From Brenneria rubrifaciens (GTDB lineage: Bacteria; Pseudomonadota; Gammaproteobacteria; Enterobacterales; Enterobacteriaceae), in the NCBI RefSeq assembly GCF_005484945.1, contig NZ_CP034035.1, positions 1,550,001 to 1,614,000 on the forward strand: a stretch of DNA of 64,000 nucleotides, given 5' to 3'. Made by a program: the position numbers and the translations under genes. This document shows positions 44,376 to 53,633 of the stretch, one piece after another; positions within the stretch are counted from its first letter, which is position 1; the number at the start of each line of letters is the position of its first letter. A model generated the notes under the pieces. It did no database searches and was not told the origin of the DNA. It worked only from the letters and a program-made list of their open reading frames with translations.

Positions 44376-44453
44376 TATTAATGAGGAATGTTATGCTCAT
44401 TAATTCAGTACGGTTCAAAACAGTGCTTATTTTTTCATATAGGAAGTGATGAT

Positions 44454-45722
44454 ATGTCTGTTTCTCGAAGACTTAACCGTGTCGTGGTTACAGGATACGG
44501 TGGGATCTGTCCGCTTGGGGGAAATAGCCAGGATATTTGGAACGCTATTCTTGCTTATCGCCTCGGCTATACGTTAGTTTCCCACCCCAACGAGGATGTT
44601 GTGGCCAAGTTTTTTGGTCATATTCCTTTTCATGTTGATGTTTCACGTTTTTCAAAGAAATTACTGAAATATCTTCCCCGATTTAGTCGATTAGGGCTTA
44701 TTGCAGCTGATGAAGCATTGAGCATGGCGTTTGGGAAAGATAGTCGCCGTTCTCTTGATGAAATCTATTCTCCCCATGAACGCGGCGTTATTTTTGGCAC
44801 GGGGTGGGGTGGGGAAGATGATATTGCTGAAAATGGGGAAGCTTACACAAGACAATCTCTTGCTTCTCCTTTAAGTAATATTATGGCAATGCCGAGCGTT
44901 GGATCGGCAGCCATCTCGATGAATTGGAATCTTTGCGGATATCAGAATACACCTGTCGCTGCCTGCGCGTCAGGAAGCATCGCGATTGGCGATGCATTTG
45001 AAATAATCCGAAGCGGCCGAGCCAAGATGATGCTGGCGGGGGGAGGAGAGAGCATACGTCACCCCTTCTCTGTCTGGAATATTGATATTCTCGGTGCGCT
45101 CAGTAAAGAGCAGGAGAATGAGCGGAAGGCCTGTTGCCCCTTTAGTCTGGATCGCAGCGGCTTTGTTTTATCTGAGGGAGCGGCGGTTTTATGTCTGGAA
45201 GAGTATGAAAATGCGGTTACGCGTGGCGCGCCGATTTTGGCTGAGATTATTGGGTACAGTAATTTCTCCGACGCCTGGGATGTGACGGCGCCGGACCCAA
45301 ATCTTAACGGCCGGATGATGGTTATTCAGACAGCATTGAGTCAGTCGAAGGTCGCTGTACAAGATATTGACTATATTAATGCGCACGGTACTTCCACGCC
45401 GTTAAACGATCTTAATGAAACATTGGCTTTGAAAAAGAGTTTTGGGAAGTCGGTGTACAATATTCCCATCTCCAGTACAAAATCCTATACCGGACATCTG
45501 ATTGCCGCCTCGGGAGCCATGGAGTCTATTTTTTGCGTCAAGGCGATTGAGGAAAGTATCGCGCCTGCCACATTGAATTTACTGAATCCTGATCCCGAGT
45601 GTGATTTGGATTTCATCCCTAATAAACATCGTGTACTTCCTCGTTTAGAAACGGCGCTAAATGTTAACTATGGGTTTGGCGGTTCTAATAGCGCCTTATT
45701 ATTTAGCAAAGCTAAGTTATGA
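44454..45722 (+). CDS. beta-ketoacyl-ACP synthase (FabF-like ketosynthase)
   Basis: 422-residue condensing enzyme. The catalytic Cys is in VAACASGSIAIG (about residue 167), the two histidines in INAHGTSTPLND (about 308) and SYTGHLIAASGA (about 345), so the Cys-His-His triad is complete. No chain-length-factor partner follows, so it acts alone, like FabF. ATG 44454 with AGGAAG ten bases upstream is chosen over ATG 44388. Overlaps the next gene by four bases (ATGA). Confidence 0.92.
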   Translation: MSVSRRLNRVVVTGYGGICPLGGNSQDIWNAILAYRLGYTLVSHPNEDVVAKFFGHIPFHVDVSRFSKKLLKYLPRFSRLGLIAADEALSMAFGKDSRRSLDEIYSPHERGVIFGTGWGGEDDIAENGEAYTRQSLASPLSNIMAMPSVGSAAISMNWNLCGYQNTPVAACASGSIAIGDAFEIIRSGRAKMMLAGGGESIRHPFSVWNIDILGALSKEQENERKACCPFSLDRSGFVLSEGAAVLCLEEYENAVTRGAPILAEIIGYSNFSDAWDVTAPDPNLNGRMMVIQTALSQSKVAVQDIDYINAHGTSTPLNDLNETLALKKSFGKSVYNIPISSTKSYTGHLIAASGAMESIFCVKAIEESIAPATLNLLNPDPECDLDFIPNKHRVLPRLETALNVNYGFGGSNSALLFSKAKL

Positions 45723-46516
45723 ATATCTGTTATACATCGACCGACCTAATGCGATGGGCTGAGTTTTCTAACGATTTCAACCCTATTCATTTCAATCTCT
45801 CTGCGGCCCGAAGTATCGGCATTCCAAATATTGCCGTACACGGAATGTTGATGATGTTGCCTCTAAAGGTGAACTGTGATGACTATCAAAGGGAGAAGGC
45901 GCATGCGGGATGGCAATGGAAGGCGTCATTACGCCAGCCCATCCTTGCCAATACACAGTGCTTGTTCAATATACAACACCCTACGTTGTCTGGAAAAACG
46001 TTATTCAGTTTATGTCATGGTGACGGCAGTACCACTAAAAACCTGATTGGATATCACGCGCCTTTTTCATTTCATAACCTGCATTGTGAATCGCTGGCGA
46101 AACTTGCGCGTTACAGCTTGCCTCCCAAATGTGTAGTTGAAAAACAAAAAACATTTCAACAATACTATCCGAATATCACCGCGCTTTGGATTTTTATTGA
46201 TGCCCTTATTTTCTCACAGCTTCTTGGTCAACATGCAAAAACGTTGATCAGAGAAGCGTTTTATCCCTATCTGAAAGAACAGGGAAAAAATACCGAGGAT
46301 ATATTTATCTTGCACACGACGCATAAAGTGATGTTGTCCCCGACGATACAGACATTATCTTTGTCCGGTGAAATAGGGGTGATCAATTATACTATAAGCG
46401 TTGATCCATCTTTTATTGTCGACAATAAATTGTGCAATATGCTGACTCTTCCTGTTTGGCTTGATGGGGAGTTGGTTATTGTTATTGAAATCAGTCTTGT
46501 AGGAATAACGGTATGA
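45719..46516 (+). CDS. MaoC-like hydratase/dehydratase
   Basis: 265-residue protein whose first 130 residues are a MaoC-type hotdog. The hydratase-2 motif is visible as SNDFNPIHFNLSAARSIGIP (about residues 17-36) followed by AVHGML, with the catalytic Asp and His in place. The second half looks like a degenerate second hotdog with no motif. It should dehydrate a 3-hydroxyacyl thioester made by the reductase encoded next. Coupled by ATGA overlaps on both sides. Confidence 0.82.
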   Translation: MNICYTSTDLMRWAEFSNDFNPIHFNLSAARSIGIPNIAVHGMLMMLPLKVNCDDYQREKAHAGWQWKASLRQPILANTQCLFNIQHPTLSGKTLFSLCHGDGSTTKNLIGYHAPFSFHNLHCESLAKLARYSLPPKCVVEKQKTFQQYYPNITALWIFIDALIFSQLLGQHAKTLIREAFYPYLKEQGKNTEDIFILHTTHKVMLSPTIQTLSLSGEIGVINYTISVDPSFIVDNKLCNMLTLPVWLDGELVIVIEISLVGITV

Positions 46517-47289
46517 AGGGATTGACAGCCTTTATTGAAAAACAAGAAATAAGCGGCATTCGTTGGGTCTTTGTTTCCGGCGGTTCAAGGGGAATAGGAA
46601 AGTGTATTGTGAAAATGCTGGCAGGTTCGGGATTGCACGTGGTTTTTACCTATCGTAAAAATGGGCAGGCGGCGCAGGAAATTGTCAATGAGCTTCAACA
46701 GGCGGGATTGTCCAGTGAGGCATATTGTTGTGATGTCTCAGATAGGGAACAAGTTAATTCTTTGGCTAATTTATTGCTTTCCCGATTAAAGTCTCCCTAT
46801 GCTGTTATAAATAATGCAGGTATAGTTCGGGATAGTTTGCTGGTTAATATGTCGCACGATAACTGGCTTGATGTTATTAATGGAAATCTCAACGCTATTT
46901 ACTTTGTTAATAAAGCTTTTCTACCTGAAATGATTGTTGAGGGTAATGGTTGTATTGTTAATATCAGCTCCATTTCTGCGTTCAAAGGAAATACGGGGCA
47001 AAGCAATTATGCTGCGTCAAAGGCAGCAATGATCGGTGTGACACGCGCTTTGGCGGTTGAGTTAGGGCGTTTTAATATCCGAGTCAATGCTATTGCCCCG
47101 GGATTGATCGACACCGATATGGTTGCAGATATGTCTTTATCGGAGAAAAAAAGTATTTTGAAAAAAATTCCGCTGCCCCGAATGGGAACCCCGGAAGATG
47201 TTGCGCTAGCCGTGTTATTTTTATTAGGAGAAGGGGGGCGATATATTACGGGTCACACTTTGGTCATTGATGGCGGTATGAGCGTATAA
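46513..47289 (+). CDS. 3-oxoacyl-ACP reductase (FabG-like short-chain dehydrogenase)
   Basis: 258-residue SDR. The cofactor motif is SGGSRGIG (TGxxxGIG type, about residues 22-29), followed by NNAG (about 96), the active-site Ser in NISSISAF and YAASK (about 161-165). FabG-like C-terminal PGLIDTDM and DGGMSV. Expected to reduce the ketosynthase product with NADPH. Last gene of the coupled biosynthetic set; a 156-base gap follows before the exporter genes. Confidence 0.9.
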   Translation: MKGLTAFIEKQEISGIRWVFVSGGSRGIGKCIVKMLAGSGLHVVFTYRKNGQAAQEIVNELQQAGLSSEAYCCDVSDREQVNSLANLLLSRLKSPYAVINNAGIVRDSLLVNMSHDNWLDVINGNLNAIYFVNKAFLPEMIVEGNGCIVNISSISAFKGNTGQSNYAASKAAMIGVTRALAVELGRFNIRVNAIAPGLIDTDMVADMSLSEKKSILKKIPLPRMGTPEDVALAVLFLLGEGGRYITGHTLVIDGGMSV

Positions 47290-47318
47290 GTATCAAAATA
47301 GCTGGTTTTTTCAATTTA

Positions 47319-47347
47319 TTAGCGATGTTATCCGTTAAGCTCGCTAA
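47319..47347 (+). promoter_or_regulatory. dyad before the exporter genes
   Basis: TTAGCGA and TCGCTAA form a seven-base inverted repeat with a 15-base spacer in the gap between the SDR and emrA-like gene. It could be a regulator site for a separate exporter promoter or an mRNA hairpin. There is no T run, so a terminator is unlikely. Confidence 0.35.
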
Positions 47348-47445
47348 CAGAATTCAACCTTTATAATTGATCCAATGGGTTCTGTTGAGCTGGCTTTAAG
47401 ATGTTAAGAGTAAGGCAAACGAATCTCATTGCTGCTGGAAGGTAT

Positions 47446-48618
47446 ATGACTGCACGCGCGCTGCTTAAACCTCATACAGAACAGCCTAACAAACGCAAAA
47501 AGTCGATAGTTGTCGCCTCGGTATTATTTATCCTGATGGCAATAGGCTATTGCCTCTATTGGTATCTGGTGTTGTGCCATTATCAAACCACTAATGATGC
47601 CTATGTTGTCGGTAATCAGGTAAACGTTATGGCCCAGGTCGCTGGAAGCGTAAGTAAAATTTATGCCGAAAATACTCAGCGAGTTAACAAAGGCGATATA
47701 TTGCTTGAATTGGAGCCTACCGATGAGCAGGTGTCTTTTATCTATGCTCAAAATATGCTGGCGAGTGCCGTCAGACAAACTCAACAAAAGATAGTTGATC
47801 AGAATCGTCTGCGGGCTAAGGTGCGTTTGAAACAACTCGCTTTGCGAAAAGCCGAGAGTGATTTTAAGCGTCGGGCAAATTTGGCAGATCGCGGGGCGAT
47901 TGATAAAGAAACGTTGCAGCACGCCAAAATGCAGATGCAAATGGCGCAGGCCGAGCTCGACGTTGTCCGCGAGCAACTGCGTGCGGGCGATGCGCTGCTT
48001 CTGGATACGCCGTTACCCCAGCAACCGGCCATTCAGCAGTCTGCGAGCCGATTGCGTGAGGCCTGGCTGAGTTTGCAACGTACTAAAATTGTTGCGCCTG
48101 CCGCCGGATATGTATCGCGCCGCAACGTTCAAATTGGCGCCAGGGTTAACAAGGGGTCGTCTCTGATGGCGATCATCCCTGAGGAACAGCTATGGGTAGA
48201 CGCCAATTTTAAGGAAACCCAAATCCGCGATATGCGTATTGGACAAGCAGTCAGGCTGGTCAGCGATGTTTATGGCGATAAAGTGATTTATCAGGGGAAA
48301 ATTGTCGGATTGGATATGGGCACCGGCAGTGCTTTCTCGTTACTCCCTGTACAGAATGCAACCGGAAACTGGATCAAGGTGGTGCAACGTGTCCCGGTGC
48401 GCATTGATCTGGAACCGAACCAATTGAAGCGGTATCCGCTACGCATCGGTTTGTCCATGACGGCGACCGTTGATATCACGGATAACGCCGGCCCTGCACT
48501 GGCTGTCAGAAGCGACGAGCAGATCCGTTATCAAACGGAAACCTTGTCTTACGAGCAAGCCCCGATTAATGAGTTAATTTCACAAATTATTGCCAGAAAC
48601 GTGCAGGCGGGGGGATGA
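47446..48618 (+). CDS. EmrA-like membrane fusion protein (HlyD family)
   Basis: Periplasmic adaptor of a tripartite efflux pump. One N-terminal membrane helix (about residues 22-44), then the biotinyl-lipoyl half-motif YVVGNQVNVMAQVAGSV, a long coiled-coil hairpin (about 90-190) and the second half-motif IVAPAAGYVSRRNVQIGARV, ending with the barrel domain. It is close to E. coli EmrA in length (390 residues from this start) and in segments such as LWVDANFKETQIRDMRIGQ. ATG 47446 was chosen by length and the GGAAGG upstream; ATG 47401 is possible. Confidence 0.88.
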   Translation: MTARALLKPHTEQPNKRKKSIVVASVLFILMAIGYCLYWYLVLCHYQTTNDAYVVGNQVNVMAQVAGSVSKIYAENTQRVNKGDILLELEPTDEQVSFIYAQNMLASAVRQTQQKIVDQNRLRAKVRLKQLALRKAESDFKRRANLADRGAIDKETLQHAKMQMQMAQAELDVVREQLRAGDALLLDTPLPQQPAIQQSASRLREAWLSLQRTKIVAPAAGYVSRRNVQIGARVNKGSSLMAIIPEEQLWVDANFKETQIRDMRIGQAVRLVSDVYGDKVIYQGKIVGLDMGTGSAFSLLPVQNATGNWIKVVQRVPVRIDLEPNQLKRYPLRIGLSMTATVDITDNAGPALAVRSDEQIRYQTETLSYEQAPINELISQIIARNVQAGG

Positions 48619-48625
48619 GAGTGCA

Positions 48626-50146
48626 ATGGTAAAAGAGCCGTTATCTGGTGCGCGTCTGGGATGGTTAACCTTTATGCTGGCGTTTGCTGCTTTTATGCAA
48701 ATCCTGGATCTCACCATTGCCAATGTTTCCATTTCCACGATTTCAGGCGATATCGGTGCTTCAACGTCACAGGGCACCTGGGTTATCACGTCGTTTGCCG
48801 TCGCAAATGCGATTTCCATTCCATTAACGGGGTGGCTGGCCAGGCGTTTTGGTGAAGTGCGCCTGTTTCTGATCGCTACGTTGTTGTTTGTTGTAGCCTC
48901 CTGGTTATGCGGTATTGCGAATAATATCGCGATGTTGATTGTCGCGCGTATTCTTCAAGGTGCTGTTGCGGGGCCGATACTTCCATTGTCGCAAAGCCTG
49001 TTGCTAAGCCATTATCCGCCACAAAAACGCAACATGGCATTGGCGTTCTGGTCCATGACGTTAATTGTCGCACCTATCTGTGGCCCGCTACTTGGCGGCT
49101 GGATTAGCGATAATTACCATTGGGGCGGAATATTTCTGATCAATATTCCATTCGGCATCGTAATTGTTCTTACCGTGGGTCTGTTGCTGAAAGGGAAGGA
49201 AACAGTCACGGAGCGTCAGTTGGTGGATAAAATAGGGCTGTTGCTATTAATCGTTGGCGTAGGATGCTTTCAGTTGTTATTGGACCGGGGAAAAGAGTTG
49301 GATTGGTTCAACTCGACGGAAATCATCGTATTGGCAATCATAGCGGTGGTTTCCGTGACTTTTCTGATTATCTGGGAGCTTACCGATAGCAGTCCGATTA
49401 TTGACCTGAAGTTGTTCAAGTCGCGTAACTTTACTGTCGGCACGCTTTGTATCAGCCTGGCGTTTTTATTACACATCGGTACGCTGGTATTGCAACCTCA
49501 ACTGTTGCAAACCGTGTTTGGCTACACCGCTACGTGGGCGGGACTGGCAATGGCGCCTATTGGTATCTTACCGCTGTTTCTGGCGCCGTTGATTGGCCGC
49601 TTCAGTGAAAAATTCGATATGCGTTATTTGGTGACTTTCAGTTTCATTGTTTTTGCCTGTTGCTTTTTCTGGCGCGCTTTGACATATGAGCCTTCAATGG
49701 GATTTGCAGCCGCAGTTTGGCCCCAGTTTATTCAAGGATTGGCTATTGCAACATTTCTTATGCCGTTGAATGCGATTATTCTGTCTGATATTGAGCCTTC
49801 TAAGGTCGCCTCTGCCGGGAGTTTATTTAATTTTTTGCGCACCCTGGCAACATCCATCGGCACATCGCTGACGACCACATTGTGGTCGCGTCGCGAGGCC
49901 TGGCATCATGAACGTTTAACCGAGTCAGTAACCCTTTATAACCCTCTCCAGGAAGAGACATATCGGCAACTGTCCGAACAGGGGTTGACGCAGCAGCAGA
50001 GTTTTAATCAATTGAACCAGATCATTACCCAACAGGGGTTGATCATCGCGGCCAATGAGATTTTCTGGTTATTTGGTTTTATTTTCTTGCTGTTGTTGGC
50101 ATTGGTATGGATATCGAAGCCGATACCTAAGATAATATCGGCCTGA
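48626..50146 (+). CDS. EmrB-like MFS exporter (DHA2, 14 helices)
   Basis: 506-residue proton-driven exporter with about fourteen helices. Family motifs: LDLTIANVSISTISGDIGAS at helix 1, GWLARRFGEVRLF (motif A) and GPLLGGWISDNYHWGGIFLINIPFG (motif C region). Follows emrA-like after seven bases. E. coli EmrAB exports hydrophobic compounds together with TolC; here it probably exports the cluster product. No outer-membrane factor is encoded nearby. Confidence 0.9.
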   Translation: MVKEPLSGARLGWLTFMLAFAAFMQILDLTIANVSISTISGDIGASTSQGTWVITSFAVANAISIPLTGWLARRFGEVRLFLIATLLFVVASWLCGIANNIAMLIVARILQGAVAGPILPLSQSLLLSHYPPQKRNMALAFWSMTLIVAPICGPLLGGWISDNYHWGGIFLINIPFGIVIVLTVGLLLKGKETVTERQLVDKIGLLLLIVGVGCFQLLLDRGKELDWFNSTEIIVLAIIAVVSVTFLIIWELTDSSPIIDLKLFKSRNFTVGTLCISLAFLLHIGTLVLQPQLLQTVFGYTATWAGLAMAPIGILPLFLAPLIGRFSEKFDMRYLVTFSFIVFACCFFWRALTYEPSMGFAAAVWPQFIQGLAIATFLMPLNAIILSDIEPSKVASAGSLFNFLRTLATSIGTSLTTTLWSRREAWHHERLTESVTLYNPLQEETYRQLSEQGLTQQQSFNQLNQIITQQGLIIAANEIFWLFGFIFLLLLALVWISKPIPKIISA

Positions 50147-50177
50147 AAAATATTATATGTATGGGGGTTATTGTCAT

Positions 50178-51038
50178 TTACGGGGTGCTCACAAGTTGCT
50201 GTGAATACGCTGTTGTATTGTGCATATTATCTCGGCATACAGGGCAATTATTACTGGTTTTTTTAAATTTCCATAATGTATTGTTATGCAGTGCCTGCCT
50301 TAAAGATGATGGGCGCAAACCGAAAGTCGTCATGCAGGTTCGGCTGAAATGGGCGCAATCGGAAAATCCACAATCACTTGCCAGCGACGTTAATGTGGTA
50401 TCGCAATCAATGTTTCCAACTGCATCTCGAAAGCGTTGCCAGAGTAGATAGCCACGAAAATTAATTCCCATTTTATCGCGAAACAAGTGTAAGAAACGGC
50501 TTTCAGACAGAAATATACGCGCTGAAATCGTTTTTGAAGAAACACATTTCACGGGTAAACTGTTCATTAGCGATACCGCTCTGTCAATGCGTTTATCCGT
50601 CTGGCATCTGCAAGGCGGGTATGGCGTCAGCAATCGTTCCACCTGAATAAGATCCAGAGAAACATGTGTTGTGAGTGCTTGCTGAACCAACGAGACCAAC
50701 ATTAACGCCGAATAATAATCAAGTAAGGTCAGGCTATTAGAGGTAGTTCGATGCACCAGCCGGTGATAATTAGGATCGGCAGGGTCGACGAGTAAATTAA
50801 TACAGCACTGAGAAGATGTATCTAATCGATGCGGAAGGTTGGGGGGAATAATAAAGCCATAAGATTTTTGGGCTCCACTTTCTGCTTCTATCGTAATCAG
50901 TTCATTATGAGGGGAAAGACAAATTTGCAGGCAAGGATGACTATGCCATTCAGCGATCATATTATGAGACAGTATTATATTCAGTGTGGAGAATGGGTGT
51001 TGCCTGATGAAATAAAGAGGATTTAAATTTTTCATCAT
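50178..51038 (-). CDS. AraC-family transcriptional regulator
   Basis: 286-residue regulator convergent with the exporter gene, with only 31 bases between. The N-terminal half (about residues 20-110) resembles a cupin effector domain (EWHSHPCLQIC). The C-terminal 100 residues contain two helix-turn-helix motifs ending with FSDCAHFSRTCMTTFGLRPSSLR, the AraC signature region. ATG 51038 has AAGGAG nine bases upstream; a TTG at 51062 would place that site inside the gene. Probably the pathway regulator of the neighbouring cluster; effector unknown. Confidence 0.87.
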   Translation of the reverse strand: MMKNLNPLYFIRQHPFSTLNIILSHNMIAEWHSHPCLQICLSPHNELITIEAESGAQKSYGFIIPPNLPHRLDTSSQCCINLLVDPADPNYHRLVHRTTSNSLTLLDYYSALMLVSLVQQALTTHVSLDLIQVERLLTPYPPCRCQTDKRIDRAVSLMNSLPVKCVSSKTISARIFLSESRFLHLFRDKMGINFRGYLLWQRFRDAVGNIDCDTTLTSLASDCGFSDCAHFSRTCMTTFGLRPSSLRQALHNNTLWKFKKTSNNCPVCRDNMHNTTAYSQQLVSTP

Positions 51039-51108
51039 TTTTACCGACTCCTTGTAAGACAAAATAATAACGCAAAGTGATGTTTTTGACGTTAGTCGAA
51101 TATATCTA

Positions 51109-51144
51109 TTTTCTCTATGAGAAAATTAAAACGCATAGAGAAAA
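51109..51144. promoter_or_regulatory. perfect 11-base inverted repeat upstream of the AraC gene
   Basis: TTTTCTCTATG (51109-51119) and CATAGAGAAAA (51134-51144) are exact complements separated by 14 bases, about 70 bases before the AraC ATG. A dyad this perfect is a good operator candidate, although AraC proteins usually bind direct repeats, so another regulator or an RNA hairpin is also possible. Confidence 0.5.
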
Positions 51145-51499
51145 AATTAACGAATCCTATTCGCGATCATAGATACCCCTTTCGACCCACACGCTTTTAC
51201 CACTCGCTATAAGGCATGTCAACAATGGACTGAGTGTGATTACCCAAAGTGTCGTCAGGATACGCCAATGCTGAACACATAACCGTGCCGTGGTTGCGTG
51301 TCCTTCGGTCGCGCAAAGTGAGTGGCAAAAAACCAGAAAAAAGCAAGGACGTGAAAGCGAAAAGTATCTTTGCGGAAATCAGCCAGTTTTTTCAAGCTTC
51401 ATCTATAAATAGTAGTCTACCTTGTCGCAGCATCAACAGGGGTTGTGTAGCAAAGCCACTGGTGAAACATCATTTGGAACGACGTTGCGGAGTAACGGT
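51145..51499. other. no supported gene between dyad and flavoprotein gene
   Basis: The frame at 51249-51503 has a usable ATG but no family I know and only poor start context. The sequence shows Cys-rich coding potential (DYPKCRQD) in another frame that could be a remnant of a zinc-finger or transposase gene, but I cannot show it. The promoter of the flavoprotein gene should lie in the last part. Confidence 0.35.
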
Positions 51500-52609
51500 G
51501 TGAAAAAAACGGAATGCATTATTGTCGGTGCCGGACAGGCTGGTTTGAGTGTGGCTAAGGCGCTGAGGAAAAAAAGGATTGATTGCGTATTGCTGGAAAA
51601 AGATCGGCGGATAGGTGATGTCTGGCGTAGAAGGCAAGATAGTATGCGGCTATTTACATCGCGAGCCATGACTGAACTGCCTGGTCTATCGATGAGGGGA
51701 GAAAGGAACGGTTATCCTGATAAACATGAGGTTGCAGATTATCTGGAGCGTTATGCGCGGTATTATGATTTGGATCTGTGCACCGAAATGGAAGTGAAAG
51801 CGGTTCATTGCCAGGACGGTATGTATCAGGTTTATGCAAATGACGATCGGACTTTCCAGGCACCGTGTCTGGTAAACGCGACAGGCGCTAATCAATTAGC
51901 CATTGTCCCTCCTGAAGCGGAGCAACTGTCGGAAGAGGTTATCCAGTTAAGTGCCGATCAATACCAAAGACCGGAACAAGTGGGAAAAGGGAGAAAGATC
52001 ATCATTGTGGGGGATGGCTCCAGCGGTAGGATGATTGCCCGGGAACTGTCCGCTGAACATCAGGTCACTCTATTTTGCGGTGCCAGACGCGTTTTTATTT
52101 CTCATCACATTTTTGGGAAAGATATTTTCTGGTGGCTGACCGCAACGCGGATTCTTTATGCGGATACCCACAGTTTGATAGGTAAAATTCTGCGACGCAG
52201 AAATCCTATTCCCAGTAAGTCGTTGAACGACGACAAACTGGTTGACGCAGGCATCCGTTTGGCGGGGAGACTAGAGCGTTGTGACGGCCGGTATTTAATC
52301 GATTCCGAAAGGCGGCGTTATAAAGCCGATGTTGTTATATGGTGTCTGGGCTACCGTGAAGATACACGCTGGCTGACGTTACCGGATGCGGTGGATGAGC
52401 ACGGTTTTATCTGCGAAAACGGCTATCAACATGGTGGTAAGACGCCTTACCCGGGTTTATTCATTGTCGGTAAAAAATGGCTTAGTTGCCGTGGATCGGA
52501 ACTGGTGCAAGGCGCCGCTAAAGATGCGATGAGGGTGGCTGACTGGATTGAATGTTATCTGGATGATTTTTCAAAAAACCAAACTACACTTCGCGACAAT
52601 GAAAGATGA
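51500..52609 (+). CDS. flavin-dependent monooxygenase-like oxidoreductase (CzcO type)
   Basis: 369-residue flavoprotein. FAD site VGAGQAGLSVAKAL at residue 9 and a second nucleotide site VGDGSSGRMIAREL (about 166), a domain plan of CzcO-like flavin monooxygenases. The classic FMO fingerprint is not clearly seen, so oxygenation is not certain; disulfide or thiol oxidation is another possibility. GTG 51500 has GGAG seven bases upstream; the ATG at 51422 lacks such a site. It shares the AT-rich style of the cluster across the AraC gene and might be a tailoring enzyme. Confidence 0.75.
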   Translation: MKKTECIIVGAGQAGLSVAKALRKKRIDCVLLEKDRRIGDVWRRRQDSMRLFTSRAMTELPGLSMRGERNGYPDKHEVADYLERYARYYDLDLCTEMEVKAVHCQDGMYQVYANDDRTFQAPCLVNATGANQLAIVPPEAEQLSEEVIQLSADQYQRPEQVGKGRKIIIVGDGSSGRMIARELSAEHQVTLFCGARRVFISHHIFGKDIFWWLTATRILYADTHSLIGKILRRRNPIPSKSLNDDKLVDAGIRLAGRLERCDGRYLIDSERRRYKADVVIWCLGYREDTRWLTLPDAVDEHGFICENGYQHGGKTPYPGLFIVGKKWLSCRGSELVQGAAKDAMRVADWIECYLDDFSKNQTTLRDNER

Positions 52610-52733
52610 AATAACCCACTGTTTCGGAAATGGACCCGAGTACCGAATTCGGACGAATTTCAATGGAATGTAATCACTTCTATTCAATAAACCACAACGT
52701 TCACCCTCAAGGTGGGGTGAATTACGGCGTGGC

Positions 52734-53633
52734 TTAAAGCAGGCTGGTGATCCACATCCACAGCGGGAGAGTGGCCATCGACAGCAGTGTGGAAAGAGAA
52801 ATAGCCGAACTGACGATCTGGCTATCTTCCAGCGAGCGCGCAAAGCCAAGCACATTGACGCCGGAGGGATTGGCGGCCATCAGCACCAGTACATCGCGCG
52901 GCATGCCGCTGATGTTCATCAGCATGCAAGTCAGCAGTACCAGCAAGGGCATGGCGACCAGCTTGGCGACGGTGATGACGACGGCAAGCGCGCTGGGGCG
53001 TAACCGATAGCCGGAGAGGTTGGCGCCGAGCGCGATAAGCGCGCAGGGCAACGCCGCCTGAGCCAGCCAAGTCGCCAGTTTCATACTCCAGCCCGGTAGC
53101 GTGAGGTTCATCAGGTTGACCGCCGTTCCCAACAACAAGCCGACGATCATCGGATTGGCGAGGCTGGTGATCAGAACGCCGGGTTTGAACGGTTCGTTGC
53201 CGGCGAAGCTATCGTAGACGCTCTGAGCGCTGAACAGCAGCAGACTGTGCACGGCGAGCAGGGTGAACAGCAGTACCAGACCGTCGTTGCCAAACAGCCC
53301 CGCCACCATCGCCAGGCCGATCAGGGCATTGTTGGCGAAGGATGCGGTCAGGCCGAATGGGGTGGGATGTCCCAGACTGCGATGAACCGACAGGTTGACC
53401 ACGGCGAAAATGAACAATGCCGGAACGAAATAGGCGGCCAGGATCTTGGTGTTCAGGCCGTCATGCAGCGGTGCGTTGATCATCCCGGTGAACAGCACCA
53501 TCGGCATGAACAGTTTGAAGGCCAGAGCCCCCAGCGCCTTATTGGTGTGGGGATCAAGCGCGCCACGGCGGGCCAGAACATAGCCCAGCATAATCAGCAG
53601 AAAAACAGGCAGGATCGTTTGTGTAATGGCCAC
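52734..53633 (-). CDS. AEC-family transporter (auxin-efflux-carrier fold)
   Basis: 299-residue membrane protein with about ten helices in two inverted five-helix repeats, typical of the AEC/BART family (MdcF, MleP relatives). The crossover region ALGALAFKLFMPMVLFTGM and ANPSGVNVLGF are family markers. GTG 53633 with GAGGAG nine bases upstream was chosen; a TTG at 53663 is possible. Likely carries an organic or amino acid. Divergent from the LysR gene with 188 bases between, so it may share its regulator with the D-amino-acid genes. Confidence 0.85.
   Translation of the reverse strand: MAITQTILPVFLLIMLGYVLARRGALDPHTNKALGALAFKLFMPMVLFTGMINAPLHDGLNTKILAAYFVPALFIFAVVNLSVHRSLGHPTPFGLTASFANNALIGLAMVAGLFGNDGLVLLFTLLAVHSLLLFSAQSVYDSFAGNEPFKPGVLITSLANPMIVGLLLGTAVNLMNLTLPGWSMKLATWLAQAALPCALIALGANLSGYRLRPSALAVVITVAKLVAMPLLVLLTCMLMNISGMPRDVLVLMAANPSGVNVLGFARSLEDSQIVSSAISLSTLLSMATLPLWMWITSLL

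Noticed and set aside
51249..51503. 84-codon plus frame in the AraC-flavoprotein gap
   Set aside because: No domain, poor start context and overlap with the flavoprotein start; a decayed gene is possible but not shown.
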